From Ornithodoros turicata (lineage: Eukaryota > Arthropoda > Arachnida > Ixodida > Argasidae), in contig NC_088202.1 of NCBI RefSeq assembly GCF_037126465.1, positions 103,447,962-103,511,961 of the forward strand: 64,000 nt of DNA, in the 5' to 3' direction. The notes under the pieces are model-generated. The model made no database searches and was not told the origin of the DNA. It saw only the letters and a list, made by a program, of their open reading frames with translations. A program made the translations under genes and the position numbers. Below, piece after piece: positions 13,603 to 24,656 of the stretch; position 1 is the stretch's first letter; each line of letters opens with the position of its first letter.

Positions 13603-13651
13603 ATTATTATTATTATTGTATTATTGTATATATATTATTATTGTTATTATT
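13603..13651 (+). repeat. (TTA)n microsatellite
   Basis: TTATTATTATTA repeats interrupted by GTATTG and TATATA. Confidence 0.85.
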
Positions 13652-14732
13652 CCTTGCTTTATGCATCTTCAATTTCTACTACCTGCCCCTGTTTGCCTAG
13701 CAGCTCACCGGTATGGAAAATATAGTATTACTTGAGTGTCGCAAGACAAAGATTTCAGTTTCACGAGCGAAGTGAACATTTCCTGTGCATGCATAACAAT
13801 TTAGCTAGTCTAGGCGAAGCTCGGATCGTCGGTTACGCAAGACGCCCCAGACGCTGAAATATCTTCCGCACACCACGACCCACAGCGAGCTAATGTCGGA
13901 GAAGAGGGGAAAATAATGCAAGAAACTGAGGGTTGTTCAAGTAATGGTTAGGAGTACGGAGTAGTGCAAAATACGTGTGATTAGTGCCCCGTCTTGCCTT
14001 CACCCGGGGCTTTGTGAATATGGGGACTAACATTGAAGTGAGCTGGACGAAATCGTTTCGCAACGCGAGTAACCGCATTCACACTAAGTGTTTTACATTA
14101 GCAAGGTGCCAGGTCGCCATTCAATGTGCACAGGGTTTGTCATTAGCGGAATGGTAAATACATGCAGATATAGCATACTGTTCCGCTGTACGCGCGACTC
14201 TTTGTATACTTATGCGGGGGGCAGCGCAATTCATTGAAAAGTTTTTTGATGCATAGGAAATGTTGTACGCAACGAATAATCGAGGTCAAGTAAATAAAGA
14301 ACGTGCTCTTACATGATTACCGCACTTTTTTGTACTTGTTACACTGCTGGTAGCGGGGAGTAGAGTTCACAGTGGAGACATACCTGCATGGAAAAAGACG
14401 GAGAATTGTATTACGCATTGAATTCGGAAGAAGGAAGCACCACAGCACGAGTCAAATACGATACTCAGCCTTACAATACCCAAACTTTATAAACCTTTCA
14501 TCATAAACATTCTGTATGTCGCTTCACGCACTTCAGCGGCACACTCTGGTGGAGTGTCACCATTTCCTAACACTAAAAGAATGCGCGAGAACGGTGGTAT
14601 AGAAAGGAGCTAAATATAACAGCAGGAAGGGACACCTTAGCAAAAGCAGACGTTGCACCATTTGCACCTGCATTGATGATATTTGGCATGGAGGCCCACT
14701 TGTGGCTGTCAACTGAATATTAAGCAGACACT

Positions 14733-14751
14733 AAAAAAAAAAAAAAAAAAA
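14733..14751 (+). repeat. Poly-A tract (19 bases)
   Basis: Uninterrupted A run. No retroposon body recognised upstream. Confidence 0.75.
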
Positions 14752-14901
14752 GCAGGGAAGGAAGAAGAAATTGCACATCGTTGTCGTCCACGGGATTCCT
14801 CCAGACGCTTTAATTCTGTCTGGTATTTTCATCCTTCCTTCATCCTCCTAATATAATGTTCCGCGTGCAATGAGGTAGGGTACCGCACCACCGCGGTGAA
14901 A

Positions 14902-14961
14902 ACTAGAGTCACTACATAAGCTACGCTACTAAATAAGCGTAGCTTATTTAGTGACTCTAGT
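14902..14961. repeat. Near-perfect 26-bp-arm hairpin
   Basis: The left arm 14902-14927 (starts ACTAGAGTCACTA) is the reverse complement of 14936-14961 with one mismatch. The loop is the 8 bases at 14928-14935. The near identity suggests recent origin, for example by a templated inverted duplication during repair. Confidence 0.85.
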
Positions 14962-15407
14962 CAAAACACCCCATGTCAACGCCATCATCCATTGTTGTTG
15001 TTGTAAATACTGTGAGAAATTTGGCCAGTGCATGGCTTAAAGTAGATAGCGGAATGCACAATGCCAGCAGTTCCCGTTAATTGAAGACGTGCATGTACTG
15101 GAGCGAAGCGAGTTCCTCTGAAGCGAATTCAACTTGGAAAAACGAAAGTGATTCGCAGAGCCCGGGAACACAACGTTGAAGCGGAAACCTGACCTGTGTC
15201 GTGATGCTTTCCGCCTCCCTCCCCCACATTGGTGACATCAGCAGGATATAGTCACATCGGCGAAGGTTTCGTGTTTGTTTTGCTTGTAGTCAGTCATGAA
15301 AAAGCAGTTTGTCCTTGTGGATTACCCATTGAGGGAAACAACGAGAAATTAGACGAGGCAGGCTACAACATGGGCGACACAAACACGTAAGCCTCCAATG
15401 GCCAGTA

Positions 15408-15568
15408 TCAAATTAAATCGAACAACTGACGCCAGGATTCGAACTTGGGTCTTCTGATTTCCGGTCAATCAGAAGGTCCAGGTTCGAATCCTGGCGTCAG
15501 CGCCTTTTGCCTGAGTTGTTTGATTTAATCCGCTGAGGGATTACGTTCGGAGAACAACAACAACAACA
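15408..15568. repeat. Head-to-head pair of tRNA-derived SINE pieces
   Basis: Two RNA polymerase III B-box-like sequences face each other: GGATTCGAACTTGGG (read as its complement) on the left and CAGGTTCGAATCCTGGCG on the right, separated by an 8-base centre around 15461-15468. The complementarity extends outward through a CAACTGACGCC/GGCGTCAG block and an AAATC..AACAA / TTGTTTGATTT block. The right half ends near 15551-15568 in an (AAC)n tail typical of a SINE or LINE 3' end. Confidence 0.6.
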
Positions 15569-15769
15569 ATAGACGATGTCGATGAGATGAGGCGTTCGGA
15601 GAAGCGCAAAATAGCCAACACACGAGATCACTTCCAAGATATCCTGCTCCTTCTGTTGAGAAAACTTGTATCAGGGCTGTTCACACTTTTAGCGTGAACC
15701 TGATCGAGCTTCAAATAACTACATCAGATTGGCATAGCTTTTCTCTGAATGATAGCGTACTTGACATGA

Positions 15770-15872
15770 AATCAGGAGGGCCTAGGTTCGATCCCTGGTG
15801 TCGGCACACATAGTTCCTCCCCCCTCGCTCCCGAGGTATTAGAATTTCATTGTTTCGTGGTCCTTGGAGCCT
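15770..15872 (+). repeat. SINE-like fragment with B box
   Basis: CTAGGTTCGATCCCTGGTG matches the tRNA T-arm/B-box pattern (GGTTCGANTCC). An upstream A box is not clear, so this is a partial tRNA-related repeat. Confidence 0.4.
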
Positions 15873-15928
15873 CATGTGTTTGTATCGGACTACATGGGGC
15901 TCGCCTCGCCCCATCCTTATTGCATCTA

Positions 15929-16536
15929 CAGGGTGTTACCCTATAAAAGTCTACCCGCGACGGCATGCCGTGCTCGCCAATTACTCAATGCAGGCGGTAC
16001 AATGTGTTGCCTACGTATAAAACTCATAAGGACATTACATCATGGTAAATATCGAAGTGATTGAGCACCGTAACGCAAAGTTATAGCGCAAAACGTGAGG
16101 TTCCCGTAGTCAAAACAGCCAAGATGGCGCCTCTCAGTTAGCAGACGACATCCCTTTTGGGTGTCGTCTGCTGAGTATGCGTCGGCATTTTTCGTTCCTC
16201 GCGTTGCTTAGTTCTGAGCAAAATACGACAGTTACACGAAAGTGAAATGAAAACTGCAGTTCCATCCGGTTGGCAGGATATGCGACACTGGCGTTGTCGT
16301 GTGGGGAGCAGCATGTCAAGTGCTCTTCTCAACGCCGCCATCTTGTTTGTTTTGACTATGGGAATTGCACGTTTTGAGTTATAACTTCGTGCTGCGGCAC
16401 TCAATCACTTTGAAATTTACCAAGATTAATTGTCCGTATAAGCTTTATATAAAGATCGCACAATGTGCCGCCTGCATTGAGTAATTGGCGAATATGGCAT
16501 GGCGGCACGGGTACACTTTTATAGGGTAACACCCTG
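15929..16536. mobile_element. 608-bp MITE with long TIRs and TA target duplication
   Basis: The ends are CAGGGTGTTACCCTATAAAA on the left and its complement on the right, each flanked by TA (15927-15928 and 16537-16538). The TIRs extend inward about 200 bases with moderate divergence, including a shared GCAGGCGG/CCGCCTGC block and GTCAAAAC...AAGATGGCG with its counterpart near 16330-16360. A further internal hairpin (about 16140-16172) has AGCAGACGAC arms. There is no transposase. A TA duplication and CAGGGTG termini suggest mobilisation by a Tc1/mariner-type transposase, but the autonomous partner is not visible. Confidence 0.85.
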
Positions 16537-16544
16537 TATTATGT

Positions 16545-19330
16545 ACTGATCGAGCTGTTTGTGTTGCACTCAAAAGCAAGCGGAATTTCATTGGCAGGTA
16601 TAGATAAAAGAGCAGGCTTATTGAAAGCAAACACGAGGAAAATCCTGCAATTGCTTCTGTGGACTGCGGACGCGCGTAGCATCATTAAAAGGCGCCGACG
16701 GATGTTGATTCTCTTTGGCCGGCGGATGTCGGAGCACGTGCATTTCGGGCAGTGCGACCGTGCTTATGCATATGCTACACGCAGCCCAGCGAGTAGAAAG
16801 CACATGATTATGCGCGAAATGTGGCGGCAGCGGCAGCGTCGAGTTTGTGCCAGATATTAACGTGAGGGCGCCGCTCCTAATAATAGCACAATTATTCTGC
16901 GATACCGCGTAAATTTTGTAACTCTGTGATGAGATTAGTTTCATAACATAGAAAGTCTCGACTGAGCCTCAAGGTTAAAGTGCGCCAGTATTGTACAACT
17001 TTGTCTGTGCATAAAATGATACGAGATAATAATGAGAAGACAATGATAAGAGTATTCATGCACCACTTCTGGATTGTGGTAAGGTTGGTTGGTTAGGTTT
17101 GGTTGAAGGAAACCTAAAATGCAAAGTAGATGGTAAGGCAATAGTGGTAAGATGGTGGTATAGGCGTGAACAGCTTGCTGTTGTTGGTCTCACAATTCTG
17201 GACAGTGTCACGACTTAGAAAAGGGTGGAATGTTGCGACAGGTATTTTGCGTCTCTTTTCGTGGGTGTAAATTTCGAACGACAACGACAACGAGTGGAGG
17301 ATTTACATCACTTCAGTCAGGGCGCAGCTTATTTGTTCGACATTTTCACTGTGATCTGTTCATCGTGGTGACTCAAAAATATTCGACGAATATTTTCGGA
17401 GCTTCTTTATATAAATGTTGCTCAGGGTCTTGCCATTTTAGCGAGCAGCATATGACAGCTGATGTATACGACATGACTGGCAATGCATGAATGTTTGAGT
17501 GGGGAACTTTGGTATCGACCCCTTCACGACATATCCGACTCGAAAGACGCCCAGTCGTAGGACTGAAAGAGGACGCCTCGTATTTGAACTCCGCAACAGT
17601 ACATATATATCACCGCGGTTCAGTTCGCTCGCGAAAACAACTTTCGCCACCATTTTATCACTCTACCTCGCTGGAACAGTGTGCTGCAAAACAGACACGC
17701 TCTCTCGTGCATAGACCTGACAAATAAAAAGTCGGACCACCTGGAGAAATGCCACAGTGAATCTGGAGCGGAGAAACAGCTGCATAACGGCGCTACCAAA
17801 GAGATATAAATTCGCGTGCTGTCCCCAAAGAGCGTTTGGGTCGCAAATGCGCTATAGGGGCCTCCCGCTCGTAAAACTTGTTATTGTCTCCAACGGGCGA
17901 GCTCCAAGTGCTACCTGAGAAAGCTCTTAGAGGCCACCGTTAAATGAGGCCTTCCTTAAGCTTTCAAACTTTTTCCTCTCTTTATTCGTGATCCAGCGAC
18001 TGAATGATACCGCAGTCTTTTTTTACGCTCGCTCTTTGCTGTCGGTGGTTTCATTTTATCTACTCAGAGTCGGTTTACCTCCATTTTATTGGCACCTTTC
18101 TTTTATGTTCGTCCCAGTTCTTGTTATGACGCCTTTCCGTGGCCGATTTCATTGCTGCACCAGTATTTCTTTTCTTTTTTTTTTTTGTTCCTCTCAGTTT
18201 TCCGCGACATTGGAGGTTTCCGTATTCAGCCATTCGCCTTGATCGTGACAAATGGTTAAGCGCTGTTACGCTTGTGGAAAGCGTCAAGCGGTTTCGAAAA
18301 TTTGTGCGTCATGCATAGGTGCCCCTCAAAAAAAAAAAAAAAAAAAAAGGAAAAAGAAAAGAGAGAGAAGGATGAAAAGTACAGTTTCGGCGTCTTTCAA
18401 AGCTGTCAGGGCGGCTTTAATGCAACATTCTTCTGTCGTTTTTGGAACTCGATTCTTGCCGTTATAAGTTGAAACCTTGTGAGACACACGCAGTGATGTA
18501 GTATTTTTCGAAAGTTTATCCGACATTGTTCTTAATCAACGTTTATTGACGTGGATGCACTTTACGTGTTCAGTGACGGAGTAATTGCAAATATTCTGAT
18601 TCTGGATTCAGAGCGACGTTTTTCTGGACGGTTACACGTTGTACCCTTAAGTATATACTGGGCTGTGAAGATATCTTCTGGTACATTTGCTGGTATGCTG
18701 TTGGTCCTGGGGGCGTGTGGCTGAGGCCGCTTTCGTTCGCTCTCGCACGACGTTCGGCCAGCAATTTGAGCTCTTGCACCCACAAACGCTTTGACATCCA
18801 TGACGCCTTCTACGCGATTATTTTTGGAGGGCGTCAACCAACACAGGTGCAGAAAACGAATAATAACCCGCTGCTCTGTGAAGCTGAACATCGCCGGTGT
18901 CTGAAGTGACTGAGACCAAGTGGTGCCACAAGCGCTTGCTAACCTTGACGATGTTGCTGCATCTCTCACTCAATTCCGAGATATCTCCGCTTCTTAAAAT
19001 GCCTGTCATGCTGCTACCCACTCATGTTCCAGAGAAAAATTTGGAAACATGAGAACTTGAATGCCCTTTGTATTGCCAAAACGTTGTTGCTGTTGCTTGT
19101 GTACGAGTATGCGAGCCAATTCTGGGTTAGTAAGTGTGGCCACATTTGCAGATAGCTCTGATTCTTTGAGCTGGTTTCGCAATTTATGTCACCAGCACCG
19201 CTAACCGTTATTTTGCATCAGTAAAAATGCAGGGCAGGTCAGTACGAGTTTAGCAACTTCAGAATGAGAGGACCTACATCTATTACTTATGTATAGATTC
19301 ATTACTATTCCTACTAGAAGAAGGATACAC
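16545..19330. other. Unassigned non-coding stretch
   Basis: No supported gene. It contains A/T-rich simple sequence, including a 21-base A run at 18328-18348. A 135-codon minus-strand open frame (18562-18969) has no recognisable motif and I do not consider it supported. Confidence 0.4.
18328..18348 (+). repeat. Poly-A tract (21 bases)
   Basis: A run followed by AAAAGGAAAAAG and GAGAGAGAAG simple sequence. Confidence 0.8.
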
Positions 19331-19338
19331 AAGAAGTA

Positions 19339-19692
19339 TAGAGTGTATTCACCTACGTCACGTTTGGACGTGCCATGCGCGTAAGCTCCTCCCACTGGTG
19401 GTCACTTTCCGTGGTAGCGTCATTGCGAGACCACCACCACCTGAGAGACGACAAACTGGGCGATTTTTCGATGCGACAACAATAGTCTTCGTACAAGAAA
19501 ACGTGAGAACGACAATGACGAAGTGTCTTTTGGAGAAAAGAAGGGAATGGACGCGACCGGATTTGAAAACACCACATTCTACGGTTTGTTTTCGAGCAGA
19601 CGCTAGATAAATCTCGGCAGCTGCGCCGAAAAAGTGACCACCACCATGGCGGCCAAAGGCGTTTGTTTGACGACATGTGAATACACCCTATA
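19339..19692. mobile_element. MITE with GTGTATTCAC termini
   Basis: The left end reads TATAGAGTGTATTCAC and the right end GTGAATACACCCTATA, giving inverted ends next to TA dinucleotides. The inner sides again pair (GGTGGTCACTTT with AAAGTGACCACCACC). About 350 bases, no coding capacity. The end motif is similar in style to the CAGGGTGTT element at 15929. Confidence 0.65.
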
Positions 19693-21438
19693 AGGTCCAG
19701 AACGGAAACATTAAGCCAACAGGTGAGGCAGTGGAGGCACGCTTGGAAACTGTTGGGTTATGCGCCTTTTCGAAGGCTACAGGTATTCCCACATCTCGTT
19801 ACTTAATTTGTTTAATATGTTACCGGTGGCCAGATGCAGCATCTCCTTTCTCTATTCACTTCCAAAGCAGCTTCCCGTCTTTCATTCATCGCATTAAGCG
19901 AAGGAGGCAAAAAAGAGAGAAATTATTCTTCACCTGACGAATTCTGCTGCTCCCACATTAAACCCCATTCCCACCCTGCAATAGAAAAGAAGAACGTTAG
20001 GAAACAACCTCGACGTTACCCACGTCCTCTCGTACAACTGCAACGAGATGCGGCAAAACGAGGAAACAGGAAGAAAAAGGAGGAACTGGGTAGTTTACAC
20101 ATATAGCACACAGGCGTGATACACTTGATCTATAAGGCCTCTTGTAGCTTTAGCGTTGAAGTGAGAAATTAGGGAGACTTCCGAATATATGCTACCACCG
20201 AGAGGCTGATCGCACCAAAGTGCAGGAAAAAGGAAACAAAAGGAAAGCATACGGCAAGTACTGTGAAAAAATAAAACAAATAAAAAAGAAACTGAGGAAT
20301 GCCCAGACAACAGAAAAAATTGTACAATGGCTGCCGAAAAGCGTGTATCGGAATTTGACATCTGGATTTGGCAGCGTTCTTGTTATCAGATATATTTACT
20401 TAAGAAAATTAATGATGCCACTGTTCGATATTTCGCCCCTGTACTTACCTCTCGGAACGTTTCGCGGTTTCTCTCTTTTTTTTTTTGTCGAGATAAGATT
20501 GGTTGGCGACTGACTAAGGAGACAGGCACTTTTAAGCGATACCCTCTTCCCCTTGGAAGTTAACTTGCGTTTAGTGCAGTGCAAAAAACATTCAGGTTTT
20601 TGGAATATTGAAGCGAATAATTGGATAGCCCATTCAAATTCAGAATCGAATATGGAGTTCTATATTGGAATTTCGAATGGAAGCAATGTCTCTTCCAAAC
20701 CGAATATATTCGAGTAGTTCCCAAGTTGCACTCAGAAGCCCCGAAAACGCCAGAAAAGGGGGTATAAAACAAAGTGGATGTTCCTTCACACGATGATCCG
20801 TATGCATATGTCACATGCATGTGCTGTACTTGCGTATACATGCTATATGTGTGTTCAGCTTTTAACTATTGGCTTCGTATTCACTTCGATTACGTAACTA
20901 TTTCCTTTGTATTTGCTTCGGGTGCATAACTATTCATTTCGTATTCGCTTTAGTTTTAGAATTACTTGTGCGGCACTTCTTTGGGTGTGCGGGAAATAAC
21001 CGTGAAGAAATTTGCCCCGGAACTTCCCGGAAAAGAAATACAGTAGCGGTTTTATCTCATTAGAGTATTTTGTTTTTGTCAAGATGCACGGCGTGCATCA
21101 CTTATTTATTAAGCAACAAAGAGGTTTGTGGGTGTGAGGTCACTTGAAGTATATGAACACAAGCTTGGCACGCTACAGTACAGGAGCAACAAAATTGTTT
21201 TGTCAAAGCCCTCGGATGTTCGCTAGACGAGCAGTAGATTTACTTGACTATGTCAGTTTTTTTTTCTTTGTCATACATCGACAACGAGACTCTGAAAACT
21301 GAGTAATTGGGACAAGATTTACATACCCCGAAAATTGAAGGCAAGGCTTACCCGATTACGACAGGTCAAAGCCACATTAGACAGGGAAAACATAGGAACT
21401 TTACATAACACCAGGATACACGGAACAAACCAACTGAG
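19693..21438. other. Unassigned non-coding stretch
   Basis: Short unsupported open frames only. It contains the 32-base tandem repeat at 20864-20959. The last bases before 21439 form the left flank of the palindromic element. Confidence 0.4.
20864..20959 (+). repeat. Three-copy 32-bp tandem repeat
   Basis: Three exactly 32-base units start at 20864, 20896 and 20928. Each begins AACTATT and contains a TTYGTATTYRCTT core. Units are diverged from one another. Confidence 0.75.
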
Positions 21439-21444
21439 CAAGTC
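21439..21444. repeat. Left 6-bp target-site duplication CAAGTC
   Basis: CAAGTC immediately precedes the AGTAGTAATTGG terminus and recurs at 30334-30339 immediately after the opposite terminus. A 6-bp duplication is the expected product of a Polinton-type integrase. Confidence 0.85.
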
Positions 21445-21489
21445 AGTAGTAATTGGTCTGGTCGTATGGTCGTGGGTCCACTCAGCAAC

Positions 21490-21830
21490 CTGGACCCCTG
21501 CGTGGATTTTTCCCCGCGCGGCGCGTGTGCGGAGGGTTGTCAGCACGGTTATCTGCGAGGGGAGGGCTGCGTGCGCGCTTACCCTCTCACATTTTTCAGG
21601 CTGGGCCGACTTCTTTCGACATTTTTGAGCCTTGGCCGATTTTTTTTCGCGATTTTTTCCTGTGCGCGGTAGGCGGCGCTCGGGTGGAGGCTCTTACCGG
21701 TGGGCGGAGCGTGGCCGGACGGATGCGTGCGCGCTTACCCGCTCACATTTTTCACCCTGGGCCGACTTCTTTCGTCATTTTTCAATCTGTGCTGAATTCA
21801 ATCGCAATTTTTTTCCAGCTACAACAGGTG
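21490..21830 (+). repeat. GC-rich subterminal tandem units, left
   Basis: Two units of roughly 150 bases each carry GCGTGCGCGCTTACC followed by CTCACATTTTTCA and a CTGGGCCGACTTCTTTCG core. The composition contrasts sharply with the AT-rich interior. They may serve as binding sites for replication or integration proteins, but that is inference. Confidence 0.7.
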
Positions 21831-24086
21831 TGCAGTAGACTGTTTACATGCAAAGGATAGCCATACACAAAAGTACAAGTGAAAATATATTTATTAATGT
21901 CATTAGTGTCAGGAATTATGTTATGACTCTATGTGATGGAGAAAAACCCAGCCAAAAACCTGAAGCAGAACAAACACAATACAATACGTGTAACAAAGAT
22001 TATACTTATTACAGGTATGATGCAATAGCATTGAAGGGGCATCACACATCATACACAATATTTTTTAGTGGTAATCACGCGTTTTCAATTAAGCAGAAGG
22101 GATAGCACATTTAATCAAAGAAGATATTTTAATCAATATGATTACAATCAAAATTAGAAATTTTATTATAAAAAGTCTCACATTTTTCAGCCTTGGGCAG
22201 ACTTCTTTCGTAATTTTTCCGCCTGGGGCGACTTCATTCGTATTTTTACCCGATACAACAGGTGCGCAGTAGGTGGTTTACATGCAAGTATAGACATGCA
22301 AAGAGGAGTCATACACAAAAAGTACAAGTGAAAATATATTTCTTAAAGCCAATAGTGCTGGGAATTGTAATGCCAATTGTGATGCCAATCAGGTGAAGGA
22401 GAAAAACCCAGCCGAAAAACCTTCACGACCTGTAGCAAAAGAAATAAAAACACAAGACAGTACATGTGAATAATATACAGATTTTATTCACTATACCTAG
22501 CCATCTGATTCTGAAAGAAAACATAAAATCAACATTCATCACATTGCTTACTAGTTTAATATTCCAACATGACACAAATAATCAGTTTCTTATGAAGTGA
22601 ATAGCGCAGACATAAGGAAATAATCCGAATCAACACGATCAACACATAGCATTAGTATAGAACCAATCCTCCAATGTGTAGGGAAATAATAGCTACACAA
22701 TACCATATCAAAATGAGAAACAGTCACCACATTTAATCAAACAACCAGCTCTGATGATATCTGCTATGATTTATTGAAGACGGGTGCCGATAGATGTATG
22801 GAAGACCACGGAACACGAACGACACGAACACAAGAAGAAATAAATCTATCCCACTACAAAGAAGCTATTCTTAATGAATATGATTACAATCAAATTACAA
22901 GTTGTATTATAAAAAGTCTAATATTACTATACGTGCGAACCATCATTGCAATAGTGTGAATATCTATCGTAACATTTCGCGCGCAATAGGGAATCTAAGT
23001 TTCATATTCCAACATTACACAACTCTTAATTAACCAGTTTCTTATTAAGTGAACAGCATAGACGTAAGGAAATAACGAGAAACAACACAATCAACAGCTA
23101 CAATTAATAAAGAGCAAAACCTGCGCACCATCCAGCACATAGAGAAACAATAGCTAATCAATCTATCAAAAAGCGAAATATTACAATTTTAACACTATAG
23201 CACAGACTTAACGCTGAAGAACAGAGGAACACTCTAAGCGGCGACACGTAAACAACAACAGAGGAAAATAATCTGTAATTGAACCATCATGAAATCGAAC
23301 AATATACAATTTTCATTCTAACAAACACTACGAACCTTGATGGAGGTATCCAAGACATAGAAAATATGCACGGTTTTCATCTCGGTTTTCACTCTTTTCC
23401 TCACAGCCGGGAGACTGTATGCTTTATCCCATGCTTTATCACTCAAAGGGTGTGGGGCTATATTCCTTCGTCCAGCAAACAGAACGCTCTAGAGGTCAGA
23501 TAAGATAGTTCAAAGCCGATATATTTCATTGTGCAGTGCAAATAGATGCCGATATTACTCGTTGGGATCACTATCTTTTCGCATCCTTTCCTTGAAACGG
23601 AAATCTTTCGTCAAAGTCGTTGACAAGTCGACTAAGTTTGTACAGATGCGATATTCTTATTGAACATGTAGATAAAGTCCAAATTATTCAATGGTACCAA
23701 CAATACTCAATCAAAAACGAGAAACAAATTTAATTACATCAATTTTTGTAATACCTTGCAACAGAAAGTTCTAATGAACCACACAGAAATATCAAATGTG
23801 AAATGCAACTCAGAGGTATGAGGCATTCCCATCTTAGAGATTATTTTTACTTATATCAATCGAGTGAGCAATTGAAACAAATGCAAGACAATAATTATTT
23901 CAGGTAGTAACTTCACAACTCATAGAATATCAGTCGAGTGAATACTTGAAACAAAGTCAAAAAACATAAATTCTCACGACAGGTGGATATTACAGCATTC
24001 TAAACCAGATAATAAAATTTTAATAAAATGACCATAGATACGCTTTTAATTAAGTGTAGACGAGCACTTGAAAACAGAAGAGACAA
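21831..24086. other. AT-rich non-coding interior of left arm
   Basis: No supported gene. Several AT-rich modules recur within the arm and are mirrored in the right arm. Examples are TTATAAAAAGTCTAATATTA-type sequence and AGAATATC-type sequence near TTTAATCAAA. A 74-codon frame (23279-23503) has a mirror at 27838-28029, but the two disagree by frameshift after about 40 codons, so coding is doubtful. Confidence 0.5.
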
Positions 24087-24104
24087 TTGCTCTGCATTGA
24101 AAAG

Positions 24105-24656
24105 ATGGACAGATTTTGTACTCGCTACCATAAATCATGGGAAGATGTGATAAAAAGCTGCTTCGAAAAGGAAGAGCCGCGAAACGATTCCATTATTGCT
24201 GCATTTGAATACGCCCTAGACATGGTCGTATTCGGAGATATGGTACAAACTAGAGAACTGCAGGTGCAGGAATTTATATGCCGAATCTACAGTACTTATA
24301 AAAATATCTGCACATCAACGTCGGAAGGGCCACTGGGATTGATGGCGGAGTTTTTGAGGTTTGCTAATGAAGAATTGAAATACACTAGACCAGATGTAAT
24401 TGTAATCATTGTAATGGGCGTTGCGTTCATCAAGAAAGCAGTCGGATCGAATTATCATATACAAGCGGTCTATATCGCACGATTCATTACGGATTTGTTG
24501 AAATTGCACATATCTGAGACGTATCTGAGACGGAAAGTACATAAAAACTTATCACATGATATGTTCCACTACCATGACAACACAATTATTTTCTTCTACC
24601 AGTCTCTGCAACGATGTCGAATGAGCAGAAGTTCAGTATTATTGTACAAGGTCTGA
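24105..24656 (+). CDS. Tentative Bcl-2-like small protein, left copy (altered C-terminus)
   Basis: The frame is open from ATG 24105 (an in-frame ATG 18 bases upstream is also possible). The predicted protein is all-helical in character. The segment VIVIIVMGVAFIKKAV followed by VYIARFITDLLKLHI mimics the hydrophobic pattern of Bcl-2 helices 5 and 6. The canonical BH1 NWGR is absent, so the call is tentative. Compared with the right arm, a tandem duplication of about 10 bases near 24513 (GTATCTGAGA) shifts the frame. The right copy stops soon after LHISE, while this one reads about 40 codons further into what should be non-coding DNA and over the next gene's start. If correct, the ancestral role would be blocking host-cell apoptosis. 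Some adintoviruses are, to my knowledge, reported to carry Bcl-2 relatives. Confidence 0.5.
   Translation: MDRFCTRYHKSWEDVIKSCFEKEEPRNDSIIAAFEYALDMVVFGDMVQTRELQVQEFICRIYSTYKNICTSTSEGPLGLMAEFLRFANEELKYTRPDVIVIIVMGVAFIKKAVGSNYHIQAVYIARFITDLLKLHISETYLRRKVHKNLSHDMFHYHDNTIIFFYQSLQRCRMSRSSVLLYKV

Larger units (their letters stand above)
5231..15400. other. Long non-coding stretch with microsatellites
   Basis: No gene is supported in this 10 kb. Open frames are short and unrelated to known families, including a 130-codon minus frame at 11275-11667 and a 135-codon minus frame at 13051-13458. The stretch holds CA repeats, A runs, a TTA microsatellite, a small AATATT foldback, a perfect hairpin near 14.9 kb and a SINE-tail match near 9.9 kb, each listed separately. 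Confidence 0.4.

Noticed and set aside
23279..23503. 74-codon frame with a mirror copy at 27838-28029 as a third palindrome gene
   Set aside because: The two copies fall out of frame with each other halfway, so there is no sign of coding constraint.
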